Origin: Ochrobactrum sp. Marseille-Q0166
GTDB lineage: Bacteria > Pseudomonadota > Alphaproteobacteria > Rhizobiales > Rhizobiaceae
NCBI RefSeq assembly: GCF_014397025.1
Contig: NZ_JACJUO010000003.1
Span: 506,982 to 570,981, forward strand
DNA length: 64,000 nucleotides
Direction: 5' to 3'
The notes under the pieces were generated by a model. That model was not told the DNA's origin, did no database searches, and saw only the letters and a program-made list of their open reading frames with translations. Shown one piece after another: positions 53,901-63,800 of this stretch; position 1 is the first letter of the stretch; each line of letters begins with the position of its first letter. The position numbers and the translations under genes are program-made.

Positions 53901-53973
53901 CTTCCTGCCTGCACTCTATGTTTCTTTAATTAAAGAATCCGACTTGGAAAAAACCGTGGAGGCTCCTCGTTGA
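50920..53973 (+). CDS. RND-family efflux pump permease
   Basis: A 1017-residue AcrB-like pump with 12 transmembrane helices and two large periplasmic loops. LIIALALMVDDAMTTTDATL corresponds to TM4 with the proton-relay aspartates, and the symmetric GVLALIGMIIKNAVILVGQIE is present near the C-terminus. The start codon overlaps the adaptor stop (TAATG). It probably exports hydrophobic drugs or envelope toxicants. Confidence 0.93.
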   Translation: MRFNLSSWAVRERQLVIFLMMVVLGAGLFAYSRLGRAEDPSFVIKTMVVQAAWPGANMTDTLQQVTERLERTLQETPHLDNVRSFTRPGVATIFVNLDGSASAKEVENTWYIVRKRVADMRHTLPQGVVGPGFNDEFGDTFGLIYGFTADGFTHRQLRDYVESARSQLLKVPDVAKIELLGEQDEQIFVEFSMRELANLGIDRSALIAALRAQNVVQPSGAIMTGDENLAIDVSGGFGTEQDIANINFAVNGRMIRLADIATVTRGYSDPPKPMFRVNGEPGIGMAIAMREGGDILRLGQNINAEMQKITASLPHGIEPHLVADQSVTVRSAIGEFMTSLGQAVVIILIVSFIALGIRAGLMVAITIPLTLAAVFAVMWLFNIDMQRISLGALIIALALMVDDAMTTTDATLGRLAIGETKEIAAVYAFKTYAFAMLAGTLVTIAGFVPIGFAASSAGEYTFSLFAVVSIALVVSWFVAVVFAPLIGLYVLKAPTKTGREPSRVMRSYRHFLSIALKGKWITIALTLGLFIISLLLLPLIPRQFFPSSDRPELLVDLELPQNASIYATERAMQRLDVILKDDPDVERWSGYVGRGAVRFYLPLDAKLPNDFFGQAVVVAKDVKARLRLQDKLTKLLEEDFPNIVSRVSPLELGPPVGWPIQYRVLGPDLSQIRDIAYKLAEVIATNPLTETVNYQWAMPSREIRIQIDQDKARLLGLSTETIGRVLNTVVTGAPVTQVRDGIYLVNVVLRATDEQRVSLDTLRTIQVPVRDGRTVPLSQFASFEYEQSYPLVWRRNRTPSLTVQADIVAGALPETVVQQLAPAIAGLQQNLPPDYHIEIGGTVEESAASLASVKAVVPVMILIMFVVLMFQLRRFSLTLLVVSVAPLGLIGVVLALLVSGRPLGFVAILGVLALIGMIIKNAVILVGQIEAERKAGKAIEDAVLDASSARFTPIMLTAVSTVLGMVPIAPTVFWGPMAFAIMGGLLVATLLTLVFLPALYVSLIKESDLEKTVEAPR

Positions 53974-54063
53974 GGATATTGGGCGTCTGAAAGACGAAGG
54001 ACGTCTCGGCACTGGGAGTGGGTCATCAGACCTCCACCCGGTGCCGGGACTGACTTAAAAACC

Positions 54064-54088
54064 AAAAAAGATACCCATTTCAGGGTAC
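54064..54088 (-). terminator. Terminator of the lipoprotein hydrolase gene
   Basis: Read on the minus strand, TACCC and GGGTA arms (54083-54087 and 54072-54076) with a 6-base loop are followed after one or two bases by six T. This is a short rho-independent terminator about 45 bases after the hydrolase stop, between convergent genes. Confidence 0.5.
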
Positions 54089-54130
54089 TTTGCCTGTTTG
54101 ACAAAAAATCCGCTCTTTCTGCAGCCTCTC

Positions 54131-55303
54131 TTATCGATGGCCCAGTCGCTCAACAATACGAACAGGCAGATGAAGTGCTAGAGATGCTTGTTCGAAAGTG
54201 CTCTGACCAACAGACCGGAAGGTCGTATCCAGGCCAGCATACTCGTCTGTGATCATACGACGTAACAGATGTCCTGATCCAAGGAGACTGATGAGCGTAT
54301 TTGAACTTGCAAAAAGGGTGTGACTTCCATTCTCGACCTGAGAAATATCCAGAACCTGAATATTTTTCTTCTGTAGAGAGGCGATATCATGACCACTACC
54401 AATCCGTGGTTCTCCGCCTGCAAGTCGCCGTGAGATATCAAGGGCACGATCTCGGCGGGAGACGACAATGGTAAATGGCTGGGGAAGCATTTCGATGTCC
54501 GCAAGCTGGCTGTTGAAAAGATCCGGGTCCAGATCAGGCGCTGCGAGCATAACGCCGCTGATACGGCTTAGAATATCATAGCGCTTTTCTAACGAGAGGG
54601 TTCTAAGTGCTTCCATGATGACGAGTCCGCCCATGGAGTGACCCACAAGAACGATTCCGTTCGATTTGGATTTTGCCAACATTTCAAGGGTTTCAGACAA
54701 CCCTCGGCGCGCAATGAGGGCGCTGTCTCGATCATATACATAACGGGCGAATGACGAAGCCGAAGCCCATGAAAAATGAACTGGAACGCCTGATATACCG
54801 TAATCATGCACGATTTGCGCATTACGGAATAAGCCCTCAGCGAAATTGTTATTATAACCATGAACGAAGAGGAACACTTCTCGCTGAGAGGGCGCTCGGC
54901 TATCAAGTCTTTCATTAAGCTCGCGTAGAGCGTCGCTTTGAGATGGCACCATTTTGTAACCAAAAGCCGTGAAATTGCGTCGCGGATCGGGATTGCGGGA
55001 TGCAGTCTCCACGGTGCCGGCACGGTGGAATTCAGGAATACGTACATTGATGGTTGAAAGATTGAGTTGGTTCGCTCTTGCACGCGTATAAAGAGTATTC
55101 GTGTGGTCGGCAGCCTGTCGCACGGTTGCAACCAGAAACGGAACAGATGAAGATGTGGCGACATATGCCGCTGTCGTGCCCAGACCTGTACTTGCTCTAT
55201 TATTGGCGCAGCCAGCAATCATCAGAAGGCTCAACAAGACGACAAAAAAGTCTCTGCATTTCAACCAGCCGTGCACTGACATTCCAGCCTCGTATTTTAT
55301 CAT
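54131..55303 (-). CDS. Alpha/beta hydrolase lipoprotein (DUF900 family)
   Basis: A 390-residue protein with a lipoprotein signal (SLLMIAGC) and a DUF900 hydrolase domain: REVFLFVHGYNNNFAEGLFR, then the nucleophile motif GIVLVGHSMGGLVIMEALR, and SQVENGSHTLFASS with a probable catalytic His. DUF900 proteins are envelope-located esterase-like hydrolases of unknown substrate. It is divergent from the glutaminase gene across 273 AT-rich bases. Confidence 0.85.
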   Translation of the reverse strand: MIKYEAGMSVHGWLKCRDFFVVLLSLLMIAGCANNRASTGLGTTAAYVATSSSVPFLVATVRQAADHTNTLYTRARANQLNLSTINVRIPEFHRAGTVETASRNPDPRRNFTAFGYKMVPSQSDALRELNERLDSRAPSQREVFLFVHGYNNNFAEGLFRNAQIVHDYGISGVPVHFSWASASSFARYVYDRDSALIARRGLSETLEMLAKSKSNGIVLVGHSMGGLVIMEALRTLSLEKRYDILSRISGVMLAAPDLDPDLFNSQLADIEMLPQPFTIVVSRRDRALDISRRLAGGEPRIGSGHDIASLQKKNIQVLDISQVENGSHTLFASSNTLISLLGSGHLLRRMITDEYAGLDTTFRSVGQSTFEQASLALHLPVRIVERLGHR

Positions 55304-55576
55304 GCCTCTCCGAGCGACAGAATGAGATGGAGCCTCTTGTCAGGTCCGAGAGATCAATATTCCTTGCTTATATTCAGTATTGTAAGCGGATTGCCAATCT
55401 TCAATCTTTCTTAAATCATTAATTATTGTGGTCACTTAGCTCATAATTAAAATGGAACTTAAAAATATCACAGCAAAGATGCATAATTTTTGTTGTATCG
55501 ATTATATTCATATGTTCAGGTTTTTTGGTATATTAGTGTTTAGCCACAAGGCTAGAAATATCACATTGGGGGCGTT

Positions 55577-56578
55577 ATGGAACTTCTCAATCCTCTCGTG
55601 GACTCGGAAAAATCCTATATTTCCACTGGAACTCTCCCGCCGGCTGAGCAGGTTAAAAACCTTGTTAGCGAAGCACATGAGCGGTTTTTAAATATTGAAT
55701 TAGGGCAGAATTCCCAAGTCTATCCCGCGCTGGCTAAAGTTCCGGAATCGCTATTTGGAATCTGTGTTGTCGGCGTAGATGGGCGGGTATTCGCGGTCGG
55801 CGATGCTGATCATGAATTCACAATCATGAGTGTCTCCAAACCTTTCATCTTTGCGCTGATTTGTGATTTGATTGGTGCAACGGGTGCTCGCGAACGCTTG
55901 GGCGTCAATGCGACGGGTTATTCTTTCAATTCTCTTGCTGGCATCGAGCGGGACAAGGAGGGGCGCACCAACCCCATGGTGAATGCTGGTGCGATTGCAA
56001 CAACAAGCCTTGTTCCGGGACAAACGGAAGATGAGAAATGGCAGTTTATTCTTAACGGACTGTCGCGCTTTGCCGGTCGCCAACTCAGTATCAATGAAGA
56101 GGTTTATACCTCGGCATCAGAAACAAATTTTCGGAACCGCAGCATCGCTTGGATGCTAGAAAGTGCAGGTCGCATCTATTGTGATCCCACGGAGGCTGTT
56201 GAGTTATATACGCGCCAGTGTTCATTGAATGTCAGTGCCCGCGATCTGGCTGTTATGGGTGCAACTCTGGCGAATGGCGGCGTCAATCCGATCACGCGAG
56301 AGCAGGTCGTCAAGCCGGATGTGTGTCACTACGCACTCGCAGTGATGCTCACTGCCGGCCTTTACGAAACATCGGGTGATTGGCTTTATGAAATCGGACT
56401 GCCTGGGAAAAGCGGTATCGGAGGGGGTATCGTGACTGTATCGCCGGGGAAAGGCGGATTAGGAACATTTGCACCACCGCTCGACGAGGCTGGAAATAGT
56501 GTCAAGGGCCAGTTGGCAGCACAATTTTTGTCACAGCGTTTGGGACTTGATCTCCTGGTCTCTAATCCCAACAGCTAA
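55577..56578 (+). CDS. glsA: Glutaminase
   Basis: A 333-residue glutaminase of the serine-dependent beta-lactamase-like fold. FTIMSVSKPFIFAL holds the catalytic Ser-x-x-Lys, and NPMVNAGAIATTSLV and SNLNVSARDLAVMGATLANGG-like LNVSARDLAVMGATLANGG are family motifs; the end GKSGIGGGIVTVSPG is standard. It converts glutamine to glutamate and ammonia. In enteric and Brucella strains glutaminases contribute to acid resistance. A GGGGG ribosome site is present upstream. Confidence 0.93.
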   Translation: MELLNPLVDSEKSYISTGTLPPAEQVKNLVSEAHERFLNIELGQNSQVYPALAKVPESLFGICVVGVDGRVFAVGDADHEFTIMSVSKPFIFALICDLIGATGARERLGVNATGYSFNSLAGIERDKEGRTNPMVNAGAIATTSLVPGQTEDEKWQFILNGLSRFAGRQLSINEEVYTSASETNFRNRSIAWMLESAGRIYCDPTEAVELYTRQCSLNVSARDLAVMGATLANGGVNPITREQVVKPDVCHYALAVMLTAGLYETSGDWLYEIGLPGKSGIGGGIVTVSPGKGGLGTFAPPLDEAGNSVKGQLAAQFLSQRLGLDLLVSNPNS

Positions 56579-56631
56579 TCAGCTTTTTATAAAGATATCA
56601 GCTCATACATTCCGAGAGGGAATTAATCGTC

Positions 56632-58245
56632 ATGGCTGTTTCAAAGGTCAGTTCACCAGAACAACAGAACTCATGGATACCCATGATCGCTATCGCCTTC
56701 GGGCAGGCCATCATGTCTTTTAATGTTGCATCGCTACCGGTGGCACTTGGTGGCATGGTTGAGAGTTTCGGCGTCGCACCGACTACCGTTGCGACCGGAA
56801 TTGTTGCCTATTCTATGATCGTAGCTGGCTTTGTAATGTTGGGTGCAAAGCTTGTGCAGAAATTTGGCGCATTGCATGTATTCCGGCTAGCGGTGATCGT
56901 GTTTGGTGTTGCACAGGTCATTATGACATTGAGCCCCAACGCTACGGCAATGATTTCGGCTCAGGCGCTTTGCGGTGCAGCGGGTGCTGTAATCGTTCCC
57001 GCCTTGGTTGCTCTGATTGCCGAAAACTACCAAGGAAATCAGCAGGCAACTGCTCTCGGTGCCCTGGGCTCGGCACGTGCAGGTGCTGGCGTACTTGCCT
57101 TCCTTATTGGCGGTATGCTTGGAACTTACATTGGATGGCGCCCAGTATTCGGTATTCTCGTTGCAGTTTCCGCACTTGTTCTCGTTTTAAGTTTCCGTCT
57201 GAAGCCCGATCATGGCCGGCCTGATGTTAAAATTGATGGGATCGGCGTGCTTCTAGCCGCATCTGCCATCATTGCAATCAGCTTTGGCTTTAATAATCTG
57301 AATGGCTGGGGGCTTGTTTTCGCTCGTTCAAATGCTCCTTTTAACTTGCTCGGCGTTTCACCAGCACCGATCCTTATCGTCTTCGGGATCGTTTTGGGAC
57401 AAGCATTTTTCTTATGGACCAGAAGGCGCGAAGCGAAAAACCTGACGCCTCTACTTCCTCTTCAGGTTCTGGATTCACCGCAAGAGCGGGCCGCTGTTTT
57501 TGCGATGTTTGCTGTTGTCGCGCTTGAAGCTGCGCTGAATTTTTCGGTTCCCCTTTATATTCAGATTGTGCAGGGACGTTCTCCGCTCGCAACAGCCGTG
57601 GCTATGTTGCCTTTCAACCTGACGGTATTCTTTGCCGCCATGTTGATCGTTAAACTGTATGGCAAGCTGTCGCCGCGGCAGATAGGGCGATATGGTTTCG
57701 GCCTGTGTGCGGTTGCTCTGGTCTGGCTCGCTTTTGTGGTTCGCAATGACTGGAGTTCAATACCGGTCCTGTTCGGTTTGATACTTTTTGGCATCGGTCA
57801 GGGAGCATTGGTAACACTGCTTTTCAATGTTCTGGTGACTTCATCGCCGAAAGAACTCGCAGGCGATGTTGGATCGCTAAGAGGAACGACAAACAATCTT
57901 GCAGCAGCGGTCGGTACCGCTGTTTCGGGAGCTTTGCTTGTCGGATTGCTCAGCAGTGCTGTTATGCGTCAGTTGGCTGAAAATCCGACTTTGCCGATCG
58001 AAATTCAGTCGGAAGTCAACCTTGATAGCATCACTTTCGTCAGCAATGATCAGTTGGCTGGAGTTATCGCGGCGACGAGCGCATCGCCTGAGCAAAAGCT
58101 TGAGGCATTACGCATCAACACAGAGTCTCGGCTTCTCGCTCTAAAAATCGGCTTTCTGATAATGGCTGGATTGGCGCTCGTGTCCATCCTGCCCGCCGGC
58201 CGTCTTCCAAACTATCGTGCAGGTGAAATCCCAAAACCTGAATAA
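56632..58245 (+). CDS. MFS transporter of the 14-helix (DHA2-like) type
   Basis: A 537-residue polytopic protein with about 14 transmembrane segments. The early region SLPVALGGMVESFGVAPTTVAT and FAAMLIVKLYGKLSPRQIGRYGFGLC are MFS-like, and GNQQATALGALGSARAGAGV corresponds to motif C-like exporter sequence. It follows the glutaminase by 53 bases and has its own ribosome site (GAGAGGG). It probably exports drugs or metabolites; coupling with glutaminase could also mean amino-acid or amine exchange, but that is speculative. Confidence 0.88.
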   Translation: MAVSKVSSPEQQNSWIPMIAIAFGQAIMSFNVASLPVALGGMVESFGVAPTTVATGIVAYSMIVAGFVMLGAKLVQKFGALHVFRLAVIVFGVAQVIMTLSPNATAMISAQALCGAAGAVIVPALVALIAENYQGNQQATALGALGSARAGAGVLAFLIGGMLGTYIGWRPVFGILVAVSALVLVLSFRLKPDHGRPDVKIDGIGVLLAASAIIAISFGFNNLNGWGLVFARSNAPFNLLGVSPAPILIVFGIVLGQAFFLWTRRREAKNLTPLLPLQVLDSPQERAAVFAMFAVVALEAALNFSVPLYIQIVQGRSPLATAVAMLPFNLTVFFAAMLIVKLYGKLSPRQIGRYGFGLCAVALVWLAFVVRNDWSSIPVLFGLILFGIGQGALVTLLFNVLVTSSPKELAGDVGSLRGTTNNLAAAVGTAVSGALLVGLLSSAVMRQLAENPTLPIEIQSEVNLDSITFVSNDQLAGVIAATSASPEQKLEALRINTESRLLALKIGFLIMAGLALVSILPAGRLPNYRAGEIPKPE

Positions 58246-58265
58246 GTTTGGCACTAACGATCTTA

Positions 58266-58304
58266 CTACTCCCGGAGCAGAAAAATGAAAGCCGCCGGGA
58301 GTAG
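58266..58304 (+). terminator. Hairpin after the MFS gene
   Basis: CTACTCCCGG (58266-58275) and CCGGGAGTAG (58295-58304) are perfect 10-base arms with a 19-base loop, starting about 20 bases after the stop codon. No T-run follows directly, so it could be a terminator or a 3'-stabilising hairpin. Confidence 0.45.
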
Positions 58305-58635
58305 CAGCGGATTGCGCAATACTTATATAAATTCTTGCATAACTTACGGCGTTAAAATCTTAATTATCTATTATTAATTTTCTGATTTATAAAATATTGC
58401 TATTTATATATTCGTTGCCAATCGCATGCTTTGTGGCGTGTGCTGCCAAAGCTAACATGCTAATTATCATTGACTTAGATAAATACTTCATCGGTAGAAG
58501 TATACGTACTTCTTCTCTTTCCGATTTTAGATTTTCTAGGAGGCCTATCTCTTCCGAAGTTTCAAAAATATTTTTTTACGTGTGACCATGACAGCAGTAG
58601 ATCCCCTGCGATACGAGAAAAGGGGTACGATATAA
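58305..58635. other. AT-rich intergenic region
   Basis: About 330 AT-rich bases between the MFS hairpin and the IS6 element. A 62-codon open frame (58397-58585) shows no ribosome site or family likeness and is not called. Nothing else was seen. Confidence 0.4.
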
Positions 58636-59450
58636 GGCTTTGTCGCAAATTTTTTGCCCGGTTAAAGACGGCCATATCTGTGGACGCAATTATGCTGCGA
58701 GCTGTGCGAAGACCTTGAATGGCGAGCGGTTGTTGTTGGCGAATTGCTTCTTGCGGATCATATGCGCCACTTCGATGCCAGCAATTGTCGCTGAAGCTGA
58801 ATGGAATGCTTTGAAGCCTAATGTGTGTTTAGTGATCCGCTTAATGAACCGATGGTCCTGTTCAAGGATGTTGTTCAAATATTTGGCCTGCAGGATTTCA
58901 ATCATCTTACCTGTGCCCGTGATTTTCAGGATCGTGTTGATAGCCTGTGCGCCAGCTAAATTCGCCCCGCTCTTATCAATGACGATTTTGTTAGGAACAC
59001 CATTGCTTGCAATGGCTTTCCTAAAGAAACGCCTTGCTGTGCCGATATTTCGGCGCTCAGAGAGCATGAAGTCAAGAGTTTGGCCATCACGATCTACGGC
59101 TCTATACAGATAGGTCTAGTTCCCTTTGACCTTTATATAAGTCTCGTCAACACGCCATGAGCCAGATGTTGGTCGCTTACGTTTCTGTGCCTGATCTGCA
59201 ATCTGTGGCGCATATCGAACGACCCAACGGTTTAAGGTTGCATGATCAACATCGACGCCTCGTTCGGCCATAATTTCCTGAAGGTCACGATAGGAGGCAG
59301 GGTAACGAAGGTAGAAGAATACGGCATAAAGAATGACGCTTTTGGGGAAATGAGCCCCTTTGAAATCGACAGCCATTCGCTCGCATCTCGTTCAAATAAA
59401 CATAACGGACGCATTTAACTCAACAGAAGTGAAAATTTTGCGACAAAGCC
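58636..59450 (-). mobile_element. IS6-family insertion sequence with inactive transposase
   Basis: An 815-base element with matching terminal repeats beginning GGCTTTGTCGCAAA at both ends (58636 inward and 59450 inward), the size and form of IS26-like elements. Its transposase gene carries one amber codon. It lies inside an IS3 remnant; flanking 8-mers differ, so no target duplication remains and the flanking DNA was probably rearranged. Confidence 0.88.
58690..59376 (-). pseudogene. IS6-family transposase interrupted by one amber codon
   Basis: Reading minus: MAVDFKGAHFPKSVILYAVF, YRDLQEIMAERGVDVDHATLNRW, and WRVDETYIKVKGN, then TAG (59116-59118) where the family has Trp, then TYLYRAVDRDGQTLDFMLSERRN to the end FKVFAQLAA. 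A single TGG-to-TAG change accounts for the break; otherwise the protein is complete at about 228 residues, with D in VDETY and E in ILEQDHRFIKR as part of its DDE triad. Confidence 0.85.
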
Positions 59451-59842
59451 TGCCTCTTTCAGGTCACGGCTTTCACGACCCAGTGACCGAACCTCGTCAC
59501 TGGTCGCCGAGCGGGCCGTATCGCCAGCAAGGCGTTTCTTGCCAGCTTCGAGAAACTCCTTCGACCAGCTATAATACAGGCTCTCGCCGATCCCCTCACG
59601 GCGACAAATCCCGGCAATGCTGTCCTCGCCACGCAGGCCTTCCAACACAATACGGATTTTATCCTCTGCAGAATAATGCTTGCGCGTCGCGCGCCGTATA
59701 TCCTTCATCGTCTTCTCAGCGGTAGACGTTTGCGGAACGGGTTTCTGTCTCATCTTTGCTTCCTTTAATTGAGCTATGATGAGCCGAAAGTCCTCTCTGC
59801 TCAATTAACACTGTTTGGTCTCAAAGGCGTTGATGTCGGACA
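59451..59842 (-). mobile_element. IS3-family remnant (copy 3) carrying most of orfA
   Basis: The minus strand shows the left terminal repeat (TGTCCG reading inward from 59842) and orfA up to SLGRESRDLKEA, where the IS6 end takes over. It is the same element as 46571-48083 with few differences (for example GGKRLAG-like changes at KKRLAGDTA). Its outer end truncates a TolB-like gene. Confidence 0.85.
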
Positions 59843-60152
59843 AAACGGCAACATAAACATCGTCATCACCATTCACATCAGAAGCAAAGGCCAGTCTCTT
59901 CGAATCTGGGGCCCAGACAACGCTATGACTATAGGCACCTGATGGAGAGGTGGGAAACGCCAATCCACCATCATTATCTGTCAGGAAAACTTGGCCCCGA
60001 TGTGTGAAGGCGATTAGCTTTGCGTCTGGTGAACGAGCTGGTTTCTGAACCCAGCGTGTTGGTTGACCGGTAAAATCCGCGAAAGTCTGGCTGGGAAGAG
60101 AAATAGCTAGCGTGATAACAGACATGAAAATCATAAATCCGTACTTGGTCAT
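59843..60152 (-). pseudogene. N-terminal fragment of a TolB/PD40-repeat periplasmic protein
   Basis: A signal peptide (MIFMSVITLAISLPSQTFA) is followed by beta-propeller PD40 repeats: WVQKPARSPDAKLIAFTHRG, and SHSVVWAPDSKRLAFASDVNGD, DVYVAVLSD. The sequence is then replaced by the end of the IS3 remnant. The parent was probably a TolB-like or tricorn-type protease protein of several hundred residues. Insertional inactivation. Confidence 0.7.
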
Positions 60153-60804
60153 GATTTACCACTTTTTAAACATTGTGTTGAGATTGGTGAAGAGGTTGAA
60201 AGAAAGAGGGAGGGCTGTCATTAAACGTCTACTGGTTGTATTTTAGAATGTGGAGCTTTATATTCAGGCGGAAGCTGTGGATAAAACCGTTGCAGGCGGA
60301 AAACGCGTTTTCATTTCTAGCAGAAAATTATGAGATATTTTAAAATTATAATGCGTGAAAAAGATATCACTGAAATTTGGTATAGTGCAATTCGGATGCG
60401 GTAACGCGAGATGCAATATTTCCGCGGAATCTTACTGATTTTAATGCCGGTATTGCGATTAATATTTATATAGAAAAATTGTTATAAGTTTATAATGCGA
60501 GTTGTCGCTTTTTATAAGTATTTAATACGCGCATATTTGTGCTTTTTATATATGAAAATCGATAAATATACATTATACATTAATTATAATAAAATAAAAT
60601 ATTTACTAAATATAAATAATATTTAAATTAACGTAGTATTGTTGGAAATTTTTTATTTTGTATATTTATTCTAAATATTTCTTTGAAAATTATAATCTAT
60701 AGCTATAATCGGTTTCGAGGGGATTACATATCTATCACCAATGTTGTTAGGTATGTCAGTATTTTCTAAATGGAACGTGTAGTAGAAATGGAATTGGGGT
60801 GGGT
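60153..60804. other. Very AT-rich leader of the autotransporter gene
   Basis: About 650 bases with no gene. Stretches such as 60560-60680 are almost pure A/T. Such DNA is a typical target for MucR/Ros- or H-NS-like silencing and could hold the promoter of the autotransporter. No defined operator or terminator was found. Confidence 0.5.
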
Positions 60805-63800
60805 ATGTTTTCTGTGAAAAGTGGCTTAAAATTTTTGTTTTTGTCGACTTCACTTATGACGCCACATTTGGCTTTTTCACAGGACATCCCGCAAGTTTTT
60901 TCAAGTGCCGCTGATGCTGAATATTATGCTAATTGGGGGCTTGATATGATTAATGCGCTGCCTGCTTATCAGAAAGGGTTTGCAGGCAAAAGCGTAACGG
61001 TTGCTGTTATCGATTCAGGACTTGATATTAATCATCCTGAATTTGCAGGACGCATTTCGCCGGCTTTATATAATTTTGGCACCGATAATGACTCTCTCGA
61101 TACTTTCCCGTCTTTTGATGACGATGGATCTCTGAATGGGCATGGCCAACATGTGGCCGGGATTATTGGTGCTGGCCGTAATGGCTTTGGTATGCAAGGT
61201 GTAGCCTATGACGCGACAATCATGCCATTGCGTGCAATCGAAGTTGCAGAGGATGATGATGGGTTACCTGCTTCTGATCGGGCGATAATTTATGCTGCTG
61301 ACCATGGTGCAAAGGTACTTAACGGAAGTTATGGGCCCAATACATTTCCAATGCCAACCGTCGATGGTGTACCCAATCCGAATTATCAGGTTCTCGATTA
61401 CCAATTGATGATCGAGACCCCGGATGATCTTCAAGTAACCTACGAAGCGATGAAATACGCAGCTGAAAAAGACGTTGTCATGGTTTTTGCAGCTGGTAAC
61501 GAACGCGAGGACCAGCCCGGTTACTATACTTCTATGCCAACTGGAAACGGTATGCTCCCGCTGATTACATCTGACTTCATCAACTCAGAAAAAATCAGAT
61601 TTTTGGATATGGATTTTGAAGACGATATCAATCCGAACGACCCCGCCACATATCGCTTTCTTAGTCCCGCGGACCCGTCTCTGGTAAATATGGATTTCTC
61701 TGATTTGAAAGGGTCGCTGATCGTTGTTGTCTCAGTCGGGCGTGATGGCAATATCGCTCCGTACAGCAACGAGTGTGGTGAGACAGCAGAATGGTGTATG
61801 GCAGCGCCTGGCGGGGTGATGATGTCGGAGGATGATGATCCTGACGGCATCTACTCCACTTGGCCACAAGGTGATGCCACAAATGATAATAGCGATTATA
61901 AGTATGAGCAAGGAACATCGATGGCGTCTCCGCACGTTGCAGGCGCTGCAGCTGTGGTGCGATCGGCATTTCCATACTTAAATGCACGGCAGACGATGGA
62001 AACGATCCTCACAACCGCGACCAAACAAGGTTTTGAAGACGAAGCCAAGTTTGGGCAAGGACTTTTAAACCTTGGATTAGCAGTCGATGGTCCTATGGCG
62101 TTTCGTTACAACGGCGTTTTCAACGTCGATACTCAGGGCTATTCTTCAATATGGTCCAACTCGATTTCCGGTATTGGCGATCTGACGAAGCGTGGTGAAG
62201 GCATTCTCGCTTTAGAAGGGGAGAACAGCTATGAAGGCGGAACGAAAATCGTTGGTGGTGTACTTGAGATAAATGGCAGAGTAAGTTCGCCTACAGAGGT
62301 TTCCGAAACCGGTACGATTGCTGGACGTGGCTTCGTTGGTGACTTGACCTTGTTCAATGGCGGGAGAATCGCACCCGGCAGTGTGTTGAACCCTGAAAAT
62401 GCGATTGGTAGACTCACCGTTAGCGGGATTTTTACTCAGCAAAGCGGCTCAGCTTATGTTGCGGATTTTGTTTCCGGTACTGAGCCCAAAGCAGGGCTTG
62501 ACCAGATTATTGTTGATGGTGCTGCCAATCTTCAAGACGGCAGCTCATTTGAATTGATCTATCAGGGGACTACTTCTGGTGTAGACGCATTTTCTCGCGC
62601 TGTAGTGCTAAGTGCGACAGGTGGTGTAAACGGCACGTATGGTGAGATTTCTGGATCATACGTTAACAACGCGCGATTTATCGATTTCGTGCTGCATTAT
62701 GACGCAAACAACGTTTTCCTCAATACAAGCCGTTCTGCAGTAGCCTTTGCCGATGTTGCAAATAGCCAAAATCAGGTGTCTACGGCGGAAGCACTGGAAA
62801 GCCAAGGCTCGGGAGGTGTACTCTACGATAATATTTTGTTCCTAACACAGCAAGACGCCCGTCGCGCTTACGATCAACTATCTGGAGAAGCCTATGCTTC
62901 CATCCAGGCAACATTTATCAATAATAGTGCCTATACGCGGTCGGTCGTTTATAACAACCTAGCACAAGTATTTGCTGCGCCGTCTATTTCTAATGGCCAA
63001 TCTCCCGAGGACGTCAACTTTCCAACAGTTTGGGGACACGGATTTGGCGGATGGACGAACCTCTCTGGTGAAGGCATTGCCGCAAGAACAAAATCAAGTG
63101 TTGGCGGCTTCATAACTGGCGTCGACACGCAAGTCTTTGACACCTGGCGCTTTGGTGTACTTGCGAGCTATAGTCAGACAAATTTCCGGCTTAATGAGCG
63201 CATGTCGTCTGGGACAAGCGATGATTATACATTAGGTACCTATGCAGGCACGGAGACGCCTGCTGCTCTGGGCGTAGTCGCGCTTCGTTCTGGGTTGTCT
63301 TATACATGGCACAATATTGAAATGAAGCGTGGAATTGCCTTTGCTGACTTTGATGACAAGCTGCTAGCTGACTACAATGCCGGGACTTTTCAAGTTTTCG
63401 GTGAGTTGGGCTATAGGCTTGAACCCACCGAACAATCGAGAATCGAACCATACGTAAATCTTGCTTATGTTCGCCTGAAAACAGATGGCTTTTCAGAAAA
63501 AGATACTCATGGTGCTGGACTGAACGTCGAAGAGAGTACGATAAATACGGCGCTCTCGACTTTTGGTATTCGTGCGTCAACCGCTTTGAACAAGCATGTT
63601 GTCCCGGTGAAGGCACGTGCAGATATCGCATGGCATCGTGCCTATGGCGATGACCGCCCAACATCAGCGGCAAGCTTCGCGGGGTCCGACGGTTTTATCA
63701 TCGGCGGAACCAGCGTTGGTAAGAACACGGCCCTTATTTCAGGCGGCTTTGATTTCGAGTTTAGCAAAGCTGCTCTGCTAAACGTCACTTATCAAGGGCA

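Noticed and set aside
54007..54046. CGGCAC/GTGCCG hairpin after the RND gene
   Set aside because: The stem is imperfect and no T-run follows. It was not called as a terminator, although one may exist.
58397..58585. 62-codon open frame in AT-rich DNA
   Set aside because: AT-rich sequence, no ribosome site, no family likeness.
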